This document shows positions 24,246 through 36,200 of a stretch of 64,000 bases of DNA, piece after piece. The notes below the pieces were generated by a model. The model worked only from the letters and a program-made list of their open reading frames with translations. It had not been told where the DNA came from and did no database searches. Every line of letters starts with the position of its first letter. The first letter of the stretch is position 1. The translations under genes and the position numbers were made by a program. Origin of the DNA: Spisula solida (lineage: Eukaryota; Mollusca; Bivalvia; Venerida; Mactridae); assembly GCA_947247005.1 (NCBI GenBank), contig OX365948.1, positions 9,723,455-9,787,454 of the forward strand, written 5' to 3'.

Positions 24246-24410
24246 CTAACACCCCCCTAGATGTGTCAATGTGCCGTCACTTCTGCTCGTCTCTGAACGA
24301 CAAGGGAAGTAGCTGCTGTGAGGACTGTGTATTTCTGTACGCAGGCAAATCATTGGTGTTGCCAGCAGGTCAATTACAAAATGCAAGATCATGCATATGC
24401 GATGTCACGA
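24246..24410 (+). CDS. Candidate internal exon encoding a cysteine-rich module
   Basis: An open stretch is bounded by a plausible 3' splice site (TTTCCATAACGTCTACAG, AG at 24244-24245) and a 5' splice site (ACGA|GTAAGA at 24410/24411). Its 165 bp are exactly 55 codons, and both boundaries split a codon after base 1 (symmetric phase 1-1), as in shuffled extracellular modules. GC content is higher than in the neighbouring DNA. The module holds seven cysteines: a C-x3-C (CRHFC), a C-C-x2-C (CCEDC) and a C-x-C (CIC). The order C-x3-C then C-x-C is that of cysteine-stabilised alpha-beta folds such as invertebrate defensins, but spacing and cysteine number differ, so I name no family. No partner exons are seen; a minisatellite begins 28 bp downstream. 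An unspliced frame runs 24170-24433. Confidence 0.45.
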
Positions 24411-24437
24411 GTAAGAATATGAAAGAAGATTAGATAT

Positions 24438-27010
24438 CACAAGCTACAATAGTATGACCACTTTGTGGATACACAACCTGCAATGGTATGACCACTTTGT
24501 GGATACACAGGCTACAATGGTATGACCACTTTGTGGATACACAGGCTACAATAGTATGACCACTTAGAGGATACATAAGCTACAATGGTATGACCACTTA
24601 GAGGATACACAAGCTACAACGGTATGACCACTTAGAGGAGACACAAGCTACAATGGTATAACCACTGTGAAGACACAAGCTACAATGGTATGACCAGTTA
24701 GAGGAGACACAGGCTACAATGGTATGACCACTGTGGCGACACAAGCTACAATGGTATGACCACTGTGAAGACACAAGCTACAATGGTATGACAACTGTGA
24801 AGACACAAGCTACAATGGTATGACAACTGTGAAGACACAAGCTACAATGGTATGACCTCTGTGAAGACACAAGCTACAATGGTATGACAACTGTGAAGAC
24901 ACAAGCTACAATGGTATGACAACTGTGAAGACACAAGCTACAATGGTATGACAACTGTGAAGACACAAGCTACAATGGTATGACCACTGTGAAGACACAA
25001 GCTACAATGGTATGACCACTTAGAGGAGACACATGCTACAATGGTATGAACACTTAGAGGATACACAAGCTACAATGGTATGACCACTTAGAGGAGACAC
25101 AAGCTACAATGGTATGACAACTGTGAAGACACAAGCTACAATGGTATGACCACTGTGAAGACACAAGCTACAATGGTATGACCAATTAGAGGAGACACAT
25201 GCTACAATGGTATGACCACTGTGAAGACACAAGCTACAATGGTATGACAACTGTGAAGACACAAGCTACAATGGTATGACCACTGTGAAGACACAAGCTA
25301 CAATGGTATGACAACTGTGAAGACACAAGCTACAATGGTATGGCAACTGTGAAGACACAAGCTACAATGGTATGACCTCTGTGAAGACACAAGCTACAAT
25401 GGTATGACAACTGTGAAGACACAAGCTACAATGGTATGACAACTGTGAAGACACAAGCTACAATGGTTTGACAACTGTGAATACACAGGCTACAATGGTA
25501 TGACCACTGTGAAGACACAAGCTACAATGGTATGACCAATTAGAGGAGACACATGCTACAATGGTATGACCACTGTGAAGACACAAGCTACAATGGTATG
25601 ACAACTGTGAAGACACAAGCTACAATGGTATGACCACTGTGAAGACACAAGCTACAATGGTATGACAACTGTGAAGACACAAGCTACAATGGTATGACAA
25701 CTGTGAAGACACAAGCTACAATGGTATGACCTCTGTGAAGACACAAGCTACAATGGTATGACAACTGTGAAGACACAAGCTACAATGGTATGACAACTGT
25801 GAAGACACAAGCTACAATGGTATGACCTCTGTGAAGACACAAGCTACAATGGTATGACCACTGTGAAGACACAAGCTACAATGGTATGACCACTTAGAGG
25901 AGATACATGCTACAATGGTATGAACACTGTGAAGACACAGGCTACAATGGTATGACCACTGTGAAGACACAAGCTACATAAGTATGACCACTGTGAAGAC
26001 ACAAGCTACAATGGTATGACCACTGTGAAGACACAAGCTACAATGGTATGACCACTGTGAAGACACAAGCTACAATGGTATGACCACTGTGATGACACAG
26101 GCTACAATGGTATGACCACTGTGAAGACACAAGTTACAATGGTATGACAACTGTGAAGACACAAGCTACAATGGTATGACCCCTGTGAATACACAGGCTA
26201 CAATGGTATGACCTCTGTGAATACACAGGGTACAATGATATGACCACTGTGAAGACACAAGCTACAATGGTATGACCACTGTGAATACACAGGCTACAAT
26301 GGTATGACCACTGTGAATACACAGGCTACAATGGTATGACCACTGTGAATACACAGGCTACAATGGTATGACCACTGTGAATACACAGGCTACATAAGTA
26401 TGACCACTTTGTGGATACACAGGCTACAATGGTATGACCACTTTGTTGATACACAGGCTACAATGAAATGACCTCTTTGTGGATACACAGGCTACAATGG
26501 TATGACCACTGTGAAGACACAAGCTACAATGGTATGACCGCTTTGTTGATACACAGGCTACAATGGTATGACCACTGTGAATACACAGGCTACAATGGTA
26601 TGACCACTGTGAATACACTGGCTACAATGGTATGACCACTGTGAAGACACAAGCTACAATGGTATGTCCACTGTGAATACACAGGCTACAATGGTATGAC
26701 CACTGTGAATACCCAGGCTACAATGGCATGACCACTGTGAATACACAAGCTACAATGGTATGACCACTTTGTGGATACACAGGCTACAATGGTATGACCA
26801 CTTTGTTGATACACAGGCTACAATGAAATGACCTCTTTGTGGATACACATGCTACAAGGGTAAGGCCACTTTGTGGATACACAGGCTACAATGGTATGAC
26901 CACTTTGTTGATACACAGGCTACAATGGTATGACCACTTAGAGGATACACTAACTACAATGGTATGACCACTTTGTTGATACACAGGCTACAATGGTATA
27001 ACCACTTTTT
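24438..27010. repeat. 32/34-bp minisatellite, about 80 copies
   Basis: Each unit contains GCTACAATGGTATGACCACT followed by one of three linkers: GTGAAGACACAA (32 bp), TAGAGGAGACACAA (34 bp) or TTGTGGATACACAG (34 bp). The TTGTGGATA type dominates the edges and the GTGAAGACA type the centre. A block of 11 units is duplicated with a period of about 354 bp (marker ACCAATTAGAGGAGACACAT at 25181 and 25535). Minus-strand frames reading HSGHTIVACV are periodicity artefacts. Confidence 0.95.
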
Positions 27011-28980
27011 ATGTGTTCCATTTATTCTGATGTACAACTGCCTAGTTACTTGGAATATGTGTTGTGATGCAGTGTCATGAGAGCGTTGCAATCCTTGTTA
27101 GAAAGGTGCACCACTTATATTGGGCACATATATAGCATAATTATGAAACTATTGCTGATATTATGTCATTGGCAGAATGTAAGAATAAACTAAATTAATA
27201 GAACATTCAAGAACCCATTAGATCAGTACTAAAAGCATGGCTGAACCTAAATAATAATTAGGTTAATAAGTGCACTGCATTATCATCATGAAAAGGATTG
27301 TACGAATATGGCAATCCAATAAGGAATTTGTCATGTTCCTAAGAAAGTAAGACTATTTATTGGATGTCTAACTGACGTCATATTGATTTAAATCAGAATT
27401 AGGAATAGTGAGAAATACTTCCAAACAATAAACAGTCGATAATTAGGAATGTTCCATCATAAAAGCCTTCAACATACGGTCATAAAGTGTCAAGTTTGCC
27501 GCAATAAATTTTCCTGCGAGACGTTTGATTGCACCGAATGTCATTCAGCAATAAACAGTACTTCCGATATATCTAATAAAGCAAAGAATGCAACTATAAC
27601 AATATCAAAAACGGCTGGCAACCTTATACAATGTATCGCGTTTCTAGATTTGTTATAAACTGACAATATGGGCACTGTTTTGTTATTAAAGATTGCAAAT
27701 GCAAAACGTTCATACAATTATGTTGGATAGTATTAGATACTGGGGTTTCATTAATTTAAACGCGAGTCACTTGGTACAGGTATCTTTCCGCTTTCTGCGA
27801 CTGAAGAAAAGAAATGTTATAACTTTAATTTTGTCAAAATGGCTGTTTATAAAATTGGTTGTGTCGACGTGATGACGATACGTATGAGTCATATATAGTC
27901 ATCACTATAAACAGCGTATTTTATAGCCCTATGAGAAGCTCAAATGACCTGTAAAATAGTGTGACGTAATTGACGTCATATTGTGCTCCGAGTCAGCGTT
28001 AGTGACCCTTTTCAGATCCCTGTTACTCTTGGACCATGTGTTTGTTTTCGTTCATTATTGCACTGTATGTAGAAAAGGAATTCGGCTTTCTTATGACATA
28101 TTTCATTTACATTGTGTATTGTTTAAACATGCGGGTTTTATGACAATAGTGATGTTCATTTTTTAACTTCCTTCGTGGTTATTATGGTTATCCGAGATTC
28201 TTTTTAGCTTAAAGTGCCATCATTCACACTGCAGTGGTATATATAGGGTCGTCCTTCATTAATAAAAGCTATAAAGGGCCATCTTTGACTCAGTTCAGTG
28301 ATATAATGATCATCCTTTACATGAGCTTTATTTTCAAAAGAATGTCATCATATACATGTATGTCATTCGAGTACTGAATACCGCGTGATCTTAGCAGTCA
28401 CGGTCAGAACACCTTATCTATTAGACTCGGGTAGCAGCATACGGTAAAACTGATAATAACATATCATACAAGTGAAACCACACATTATAAGTGCAACTGT
28501 ATATCAATATTATCAGCGTGTTTTATATGTCCATGTCTTATGTTGCATGATTTTATCTAACTCCTTATAATTTGCTTAGAACTACATAACTGTTTTATGT
28601 TGTTAATAAAATGTCTGATATTGACAGACAGGTCCAATCCACTTGGTGTTAGTGTATTATAAGTGTTTATCGCACGTGTTACTAAATATAGTAACAAAAT
28701 TTTGTATTGTAACTGATATGTGTGTCTAGTGTGCCAAATATCGCTATCTGGCCCTCTTCCGGTGTGCCAAAACTCCGTATCGAGGCTATACCCGATCATT
28801 TTGGAAGCGACGCGGGTACGTAACGTACCGGCACACAAATATCTGACGTCATTAGCGCGCTGAAATACAAATTGAAGATTCTGACTTTTTCGCGGTTTAA
28901 AAAATCTCTGGAAAAGTTAGATCTTAGCTTGTTTTTTGTGTTTAGAAAATATCAGTGGAGTTGAACACATGCGATAAAGG
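27011..28980. other. AT-rich stretch without a supported gene
   Basis: A frame at 27449-27658 contains a Cys-rich patch (KCQVCRNKFSCETFDCTEC) but lacks convincing splice sites. A minus frame at 28838-28557 has LVTRAINTYNTLTPSGLDLS, faintly like a LINE C-terminus. Neither is called. Confidence 0.4.
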
Positions 28981-29119
28981 GTAATAAAACAGGGCCGTTG
29001 TGCATTAAGTCGATATTGGCATACTAGACAGGTATTGGCACTCGGGCTGAAGCCCTCGAGCCAATATCTAACCTAGTATGCCGAATATCGACTTAATGCC
29101 AATCGTCCCTGTGTAATAA
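28981..29119. repeat. Foldback palindrome of about 140 bp
   Basis: The left arm (about 28982-29048) contains GCATTAAGTCGATATTGGCA and ATACTAGACA. The right arm (29049-29119) is its imperfect complement with almost no loop, centred on CTCGGGCTGAAGCCCTCGAG. This is a foldback or MITE-type structure; no coding content. Confidence 0.8.
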
Positions 29120-29145
29120 TCTATACATATTATAACATAAGTGAA

Positions 29146-29735
29146 CTACATTGCCAATGGAACAAGAGCATACGTGAGCACTTTATTAGTGCCAAGGGAA
29201 CACAAGCATACATGAGCACTCTATTAGTGCCAAGGGAACACTTGTAAGCATACATGAGCACTTTATTAGTGCCAAGGGAACACAAGCATACATGAGCACT
29301 TTATTAGTGCCAAGGGAACACGAGCATACATGAGCACTTTATTAGTGCCAAGGGAACACAAGCATACATGAGCACTCTATTAGTGCCAAGGGAACACGAG
29401 CATACACAAGCACTTTATTAGTGCCAAGGGAACACGAGCATACATGAGCACTTTATTAGTGCCAAGGGAACACGAGCATACACAAGCACTTTATTAGTAC
29501 CAAGGGAACACGAGCATACATGAGCACTTTATTAGTGCCAAGGGAACACGAGCATACACAAGCACTTTATTAGAGCCAAGGGAACACGAGCATACATGAG
29601 CACTCTATTAGTGCCAAGGGAACACAAACATACATGAGCACTCTATTAGTGCCAAGGGAACACAAGCATACATGAGCACTCTATTAGTGCCAAGGGAACA
29701 CAAGCATACATGAGCACTTTATTAGTGCCAATGGA
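29146..29735. repeat. 38-bp tandem repeat, about 15 copies
   Basis: Units contain GCCAAGGGAACACAAGCATA then CATGAGCACTTTATTAGT. Recurrent variants (ACGAGCATACACAAGC) alternate with the main type between 29390 and 29580. One unit has a 4-bp insertion near 29240. The array begins only about 30 bp after the foldback palindrome. Confidence 0.93.
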
Positions 29736-29880
29736 ACACAAACAGAAATACTAATATGCTTGTCACCAACGATTGGACACAGTGTTGACAAAATAATAAT
29801 AATACTCAGTATAAAATACATTAATTTCGCATTAAGAAAGCTACCTCATCTCCATGATTATCCAGAGTGACAATCGGACC

Positions 29881-30112
29881 TTAAGGTGGAACCACATTAT
29901 ATAAAACATGCGCTATTTCTTGGTTCCTTTGTCTTCCACAGCAGAACGTCAAAACGCGTTTTCCATGGTAACTTCAGGACGTCATAGTAACGTAATGGGA
30001 ATACGCACGGAGATATAAGACGCAACGTTGAATTGGGATTCAATCAAAGCTTACTACGATACCAAATTTGAATATGGATCTTGAATTTTTATGTAGCTTG
30101 GTTCTACCTTAA
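29881..30112. mobile_element. Short TTAA-flanked MITE
   Basis: The left end TTAAGGTGGAACCACATTAT and the complement of the right end (TTAAGGTAGAACCAAGCTAC) form a short inverted repeat bounded by TTAA (29881-29884 and 30109-30112). It is 232 bp including both TTAA. There is no coding frame. TTAA specificity suggests piggyBac-type mobilisation; its terminal words differ from those of the 827-1373 element. Confidence 0.65.
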
Positions 30113-30528
30113 CAACATGGATAGAGTTTCAAACGAAAGTCCGCCAGGCAATAACGAGCTAGGCTTAATAAAGGACAGACTCGTTAATCGTTATTTGAGA
30201 GAAATTGGAGCAGCAATTGTACATCAATATTGAAAAAAACGAGCTTAGGTTGAATAATTGGCCCTTGAAGATTGATACCATGGTGAATACATGACCGCCA
30301 ATTTGTATTTGATGCCCGGGTTTATCTCATGATATTGAAATGAATCACACCATGTCGCGAAGTTCTAGGTCTATAAATTCCGAGACATTTCTTTTCACAT
30401 TTCGCGTCAGAATATCATTCATTTGTTCTACTAATTCACAGCCGATCCGACAGTGATCATTATAGATAGTCCCAAGTGACTGTATACGATTAATCAGACT
30501 TAGTTACATTATAATGGTCTATACTTAC

Positions 30529-30890
30529 TTGTGTTTGCTTTCCGGGTCAAGATGGAAACCATCAAAGCCAATTACGACTTCCGGTATTCCACCTTCGACG
30601 ATAGTAGCCAAATCTTCCAGATCAACTGCAGACGATGGTCTAGAAACTTTCACCAACCGTGGGTGGATCTCAATTCTATCATCCAGCAATGGAGACAACT
30701 TGATACTCGCTTCCGCTAAATCGCTCAGTGAACGGTGGTGTTTAGCGGAGAGTACATCAATGCTTTCCTTTGGTTTGACCTTCGTGTCTCCTATTTTATC
30801 CGTACAGAGATTGTCGGTCGTGATAGTAATGCCACATGTACCGTTGGTTGTTGTATAGATTTCACTGTCTACTGGATTCGCTGTCGCCAT
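30529..30890 (-). CDS. Candidate first coding exon of an unidentified protein
   Basis: ATG at 30890 in a good context (AAAATGG) opens 120 codons plus two bases, ending at CACAA|GTAAGTAT, a near-consensus 5' splice site (30529/30528). Reading on, a stop follows at once, as expected in an intron. The peptide starts MATANPVDSEIYTTTNG, is acidic and polar in its first half, then has ...SLSDLAEASIKLSPLLDDR and DLATIVEGGIPEVVIGFDGF. There is no signal peptide or membrane segment, so it is probably cytosolic or nuclear. I do not recognise the family. GC content is well above that of the flanks. Later exons should lie at lower coordinates but could not be identified; a TTAA MITE and the 38-bp array lie in the presumed first intron. 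Confidence 0.55.
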
Positions 30891-31075
30891 TTTTATCGGG
30901 TCTATGGATCTACAATATATTAATGTAAGTATTCACGGGGGAAGTTCCAACATATATATCTCAAAAGGTGCTACGCATTGATTAAAGCGTCGTGCTTCCG
31001 GGATTACATATGTTATCAACATTTCGACGAAAAAAAGGCGAGACTCTTTTTTGTTATCAATTTGAGTTAAAACAA
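30891..31075 (-). promoter_or_regulatory. Presumed 5' flank of the minus-strand exon
   Basis: The 185 bp between the start codon of the exon at 30529-30890 and the tRNA-headed repeat at 31076 should contain the 5' UTR and perhaps the promoter. No clear TATA box or initiator can be assigned from sequence alone; the call rests on position. Confidence 0.25.
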
Positions 31076-31520
31076 GCGGAGTTAGCTCAGTGGTATCGCA
31101 CTGGACTGTCAATCCAGATGTCCTGTGTTCAATCCCCGGCATTGGAACTTGACATTTCTGAAATATTAATAATATTTCCCGCTATATCTGACCGTGTGGT
31201 CTGCAAAGTAACTGGGTCAAGGTGTCAGGAAGCTGTGTATCGGCGCAATACACCGAGCACATTAAAGAACAAGACTGTCTATTCGAAATAAGAGCTATGC
31301 GCACTTCTGCAGCGCCAGACATGTCTGCATCTAATGTCTCTCTCTCCCTTCAGGGGCTTTCTCTCAGTCTGTCCCTCTGGTCAGATCATGCTGTATCTCA
31401 ACTGGTAGAGGACGCACCTGTGCCCTTGTGGCTGTAACACTATAATGTAAAGTACCTTTGAACGAGTGTTCGCATGCAAAAGGCGCTATATAAATCTGGT
31501 ATATTTATTTATTTTTTATT
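31076..31520 (+). mobile_element. tRNA-headed SINE-like element
   Basis: The head at 31076-31145 has an A box (TTAGCTCAGTGGTA), an anticodon-arm-like CTGGACTGTCAATCCAG with GTC in the loop, and a B box (GTTCAATCCCC). The acceptor stem does not pair, so it is not a working tRNA. A body of about 330 bp follows. The 3' end carries AAAGGCGCTATATAAATCTG then A/T-rich sequence, resembling LINE-shared SINE tails that I recall in animals. Derivation from a tRNA-Asp-like source is suggested by GTC. It sits head-to-head 186 bp from the start codon of the minus-strand exon. Confidence 0.7.
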
Positions 31521-33289
31521 TAAAATGACATTGTTTTGCCACAATATCTCAAAGTGGTGCAACCCTCTATACATTCCCAAACATGTACATGTATTTATTT
31601 TATCTGTATGTGTAGAAATGGCGGAGAAAAACTTATCCTCCGTCAGGCGGTACGACTGAAATTAAGCGACAGAAGCACGAGGTATAAATCAATGCGCGTC
31701 ACATTTTGGGATACTAGTATATATGTTGTGTCTTCCCCAGTGGTATTATGAATAGCAAAATATGTACGATTATAACGATAGATCTAGAATCAACATTGAA
31801 AAACTGAACTGGAATTCAAATTTAACATCTTAATTGAAAACTTAAATATTTGACCTTGCAGCTTATATTCTCTGCAAATTAAGGCATAACTCATGTTTTT
31901 TCAGTTAATATAGCAGCTCTTTCTAAACTATGTGTTTCTAAACTACATATATTAAAAAAAATGAATGTTTTGTTTAGCTACCAAGATGCTTTTGTGACTA
32001 CCAACCCTGGTGTCTTCTGGAAGCAAAATACCTCATATACACACAACACCTTAAAACAGACAAGTAACAAACATGTATATCTGTTAACACGTCATTGTGG
32101 TAAAGTGCGGACAAATAAACTTAGTCCTCGATCTTTATGCATGAATATAATACAATGTTCTCATGCAAAATACGTAACCTTTCGCAAGAAAGTCGTCCCT
32201 TGCAGGACAGTCTGATTATTGTATATATTACACATAGTACATATTTGTTATACTCTACGCTTATTTATGAAAACAAATGCCAAGTTTGATCATTATAGAC
32301 ATGAAGTCAACTGTTAAATCCAGCTTGAAGGTTTGAGAACCATATTAAGGTTTCGCACTATACAAATGTATAAAAGTAATCTCCGTGTTTGATTGAAATA
32401 CAACGTCGTTAAAATGTCATCGTTTTACAAGAGAACAATTCTGAAATGGCAATTTGTTCGCGTGTGGCATTTCAATAACTTAATAAATCTACAAGAACGT
32501 AACCAGCAATGAAGAAATTGAAAACACGCCTTAGAAACAATGTATCAAGGCAACTTTGTAGATGAAATAATAAAACAGATGTCGATAATGTTTTAGTATT
32601 ACACAGAGACTTGGATATAGCTAATGAAGACATCAGAAAAGATATGCGATTGACATATCCTCGGGAAGTTAATGAGATATTTATTGGTAAAAGAAAAATA
32701 AAGGAAGATGAAAAGATGACAGCAAAAAAGATAATATTAATTCTGACAGGGAACGCAGCACTCAACTTAACCAGCCGAACACAGAAAACATAAAAACATA
32801 CAAGGCAGAATGTCCAACACACAACCGAACGAGCAAATGATCCGCCCAAGTCCCAGCTGTCAAAAAGCACATAGGAAACTAAAATAAAACCTTAGAACAT
32901 CCGCAAACTGATCAAGATGTAAGAATTAGATGTGTATACAGCCCACCAAATGATAATAAAATAGCAGAATGATTCAGGAGGTAGAAGCAAGATGGGCGTC
33001 ATAAACGTATACATTATCAATTGATACAGATGGTAGCAGCTTACGATTTAAATGACCAACTGATACAGCAAGTAGCAACAGAATGGGGACATAGACTCAG
33101 AAGCAATGGATACAGATGGTAGCGGCATGGTGGGGATACAAATGATGACCAACTGATACAGCAAGTAGCAACAGGATGGGGACATAGACTCAGAAGCAAT
33201 TGTTGGAAAGGGTAGCATAATAGGGATACACATTTAATTCAGCAGGTACGAGTAAGTCTGGGACATACATGTATAAACAATTGATAAAG
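31521..33289. other. AT-rich stretch without a supported gene
   Basis: A 132-codon minus frame at 32870-32472 is hydrophobic but has an opposed frame and no recognisable domain. A frame at 31961-32215 is also unrecognised. Diverged traces of the 41-bp repeat appear from about 33045. Confidence 0.45.
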
Positions 33290-36200
33290 AATGTAGTGAA
33301 ATGACCAATTGATTCAGCAGATAGCAAGAATGGGACACACATGACCAACTAATCTAACGGGTAGCAGTAGGGCGAGACATTCATGACCAATTGATCGGAC
33401 ATTGATCAATTGATCTAAAGGGTAGCAGTAGGGTGGGGAAACACATGACCAATTTATCTAAGGGGAAGAAGAAGTCGGGGACACACATGACCAATTGATC
33501 TAAGAGGTAGCAGTAGGGCGGGGACACATGACCAATTGATCTAAGAGGCAGCAGTAGGACGGGGACACACATGACCAATTGATCTAAGAGGTAGCAGTAG
33601 GGTGGGGACACATGACTAATTGATCTAAGGGGTAGCAGTAGGGTGGGGACACATGACCAATTGATCTAAGGGTTAGCAGTAGGGTGGGTACACATGACCA
33701 ATTGATCTAAGGGGTAGCAGTAGGGTGGGGACACATGACTAATTGATCTAAGGGGTATCAGTAGGGTGGTGACACATGACCAATTGATCTAAGGGGTAGC
33801 AGTAGGGTGGGGACACATGACCAATTGATCTAAGGGGTAGCAGTAGGGTGGGGACACATGACCAATTGATCTAAGAGGCAGCAGTAGGACGGGGACACAC
33901 ATGACCAATTGATCTAAGGGGTAGCAGTAGGGTGGGGACACACATGACCAATTGATCTAAGGGGTAGCAGTAGGGTGGGGACACATGACTAATTGATCTA
34001 AGGGGTAGCAGTAGGGTGGGGACACATGACCAATTGATCTAAGGGGTAGCAGTAGGGTGGGGACACATGACAAATTGATCTAAGGGGTAGCAGTAGGGTG
34101 GGGACACATGGCCAATTGATCTAAGAGGCAGCAGTAGGGTGGGGACACATGACCAATTGATCTAAGGGGTAGCAGTAGGGTGGGGACACACATGACCAAT
34201 TGATCTAAGGGGTAGCAGTAGGGTGGGGACACACATGACCAATTGATCTAAGGGGTAGCAGTAGGGTGGGGACACATGACTAATTGATCTAAGGGGTAGC
34301 AGTAGGGTGGTGACACACATGACCAATTGATCTAAGGGGTAGCAGTAGGATGGGGACACATGACTAATTGATCTAAGGGGTAGCAGTAGGGTGGGGACAC
34401 ATGACCAATTGATCTAAGGGGTAGCAGTAGGGTGGGGACACATGACCAATTGATCTAGGGGGTAGCAGTAGGGTGGGGACACATGACCAATTGATCTAAG
34501 AGGCAGCAGTAGGGTGGGGACACATGACCAATTGATCTTAGGGGTAGCAGTAGGGTGGGGACACACATGACCAATTGATCTAAGGGGTAGCAGTAGGGTG
34601 GGGACACACATGACCAATTGATCTAAGGGGTAGCAGTAGGGTGGGGACACACATGACTAATTGATCTAAGGGGTAGCAGTAGGGTGGGGACACACATGAC
34701 CAATTGATCTAAGGGGTAGCAGTAGGATGGGGACACATGACTAATTGATCTAAGGGGTAGCAATAGGGTGGGGACACATGACCAATTGATCTAAGGGGTA
34801 GCAGTAGGGTGGGGACACATGACCAATTGATCTAAGGGGTAGCAGTAGGGTGGGGACACGTGACCAATTGATCTAAGAGGCAGCAGTAGGACGGGGACAC
34901 ACATGACCAATTGATCTAAGGGGTAGCAGTAGGGTAGGGACACCCATGACCAATTGATCTAAGGGGTAGCAGTAGGGTGGGGACACATGACTAATTGATC
35001 TAAGGGGTCGCAGTAGGGTGGGGACACATGACCAATTGATCTAAGGGGTAGCAGTAGGGTGGGGACACGTGACCAATTGATCTAAGGGGTAGCAGTAGGG
35101 TGGGGACACATGACCAATTGATCTAAGGGGTAGCAGTAGGGTGGGGACACTAATGACCAATTGATCTAAGGGGTAGCAGTAGGGTGGGGACACACATGAC
35201 CAATTGATCTAAGGGGTAGAAGTAGGGTGGGGAAACGTGACTAATTGATCTAAGGGGTAGCAGTAGGGTGGGGACACATGACCAATTGATCTAAGGGGTA
35301 GCAGTAGGGTGGGGACACATGGCCAATTGATCTAAGAGGCAGCAGTAGGGTGGGGACACATGACCAATTGATCTAAGGGGTAGCAGTAGGGTGGGGACAC
35401 ACATGACCAATTGATCTAAGGGGTAGCAGTAGGGTGGGGACACACATGACCAATTGATCTAAGGGGTAGCAGTAGGGTGGGGACACATGACTAATTGATC
35501 TAAGGGGTAGCAGTAGGGTGGTGACACACATGACCAATTGATCTAAGGGGTAGCAGTAGGATGGGGACACATGACTAATTGATCTAAGGGGTAGCAGTAG
35601 GGTGGGGACACATGACCAATTGATCTAAGGGGTAGCAGTAGGGTGGGGTCACATGATCAATTGATCTAAGGGGTAGCAGTAGGGTGGGGACACATGACCA
35701 ATTGATCTAAGAGGCAGCAGTAGGGTGGGGACACATGACCAATTGATCTTAGGGGTAGCAGTAGGGTGGGGACACACATGACCAATTGATCTAAGGGGTA
35801 GCAGTAGGGTGGGGACACACATGACCAATTGATCTAAGGGGTAGCAGTAGGGTGGGGACACATGACTAATTGATCTAAGGGGTACCAGTAGGGTGGGGAC
35901 ACACATGACCAATTGATCTAAGGGGTAGCAGTAGGATGGGGACACATGACTAATTGATCTAAGGGGTAGCAATAGGGTGGGGACACATGACCAATTGATC
36001 TAAGGGGTAGCAGTAGGGTGGGGACACATGACCAATTGATCTAAGGGGTAGCAGTAGGGTGGGGACACGTGACCAATTGATCTAAGAGGCAGCAGTAGGA
36101 CGGGGACACACATGACCAATTGATCTAAGGGGTAGCAGTAGGGTAGGGACACCCATGACCAATTGATCTAAGGGGTAGCAGTAGGGTGGGGACACATGAC

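Noticed and set aside
26134..26618. Minus-strand frames reading YSQWSYHCSLCIHSGHTIV
   Set aside because: Artefact of the 32/34-bp minisatellite.
27449..27658. Cys-rich frame with KCQVCRNKFSCETFDCTEC
   Set aside because: Suggestive CxxC spacing, but no convincing acceptor or donor around it and no family match.
28557..28838. Minus frame with LVTRAINTYNTLTPSGLDLS as a possible LINE C-terminus
   Set aside because: The similarity to the R..N.WNSLP block is too weak, and no 3' tail or second motif is found.
30514..30923. Plus-strand frames of 114 and 62 codons
   Set aside because: Shadows of the minus-strand exon at 30529-30890, which alone has start context and splice donor support.
31076..31145. 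Functional tRNA-Asp (GTC)
   Set aside because: The acceptor stem does not pair and the T stem has a mismatch; the long body and tail identify a SINE head.
32472..32870. 132-codon hydrophobic minus-strand frame
   Set aside because: Hydrophobicity follows from T-rich composition; an opposing Lys-rich frame exists; no signal peptide-like start, domain or splice sites.
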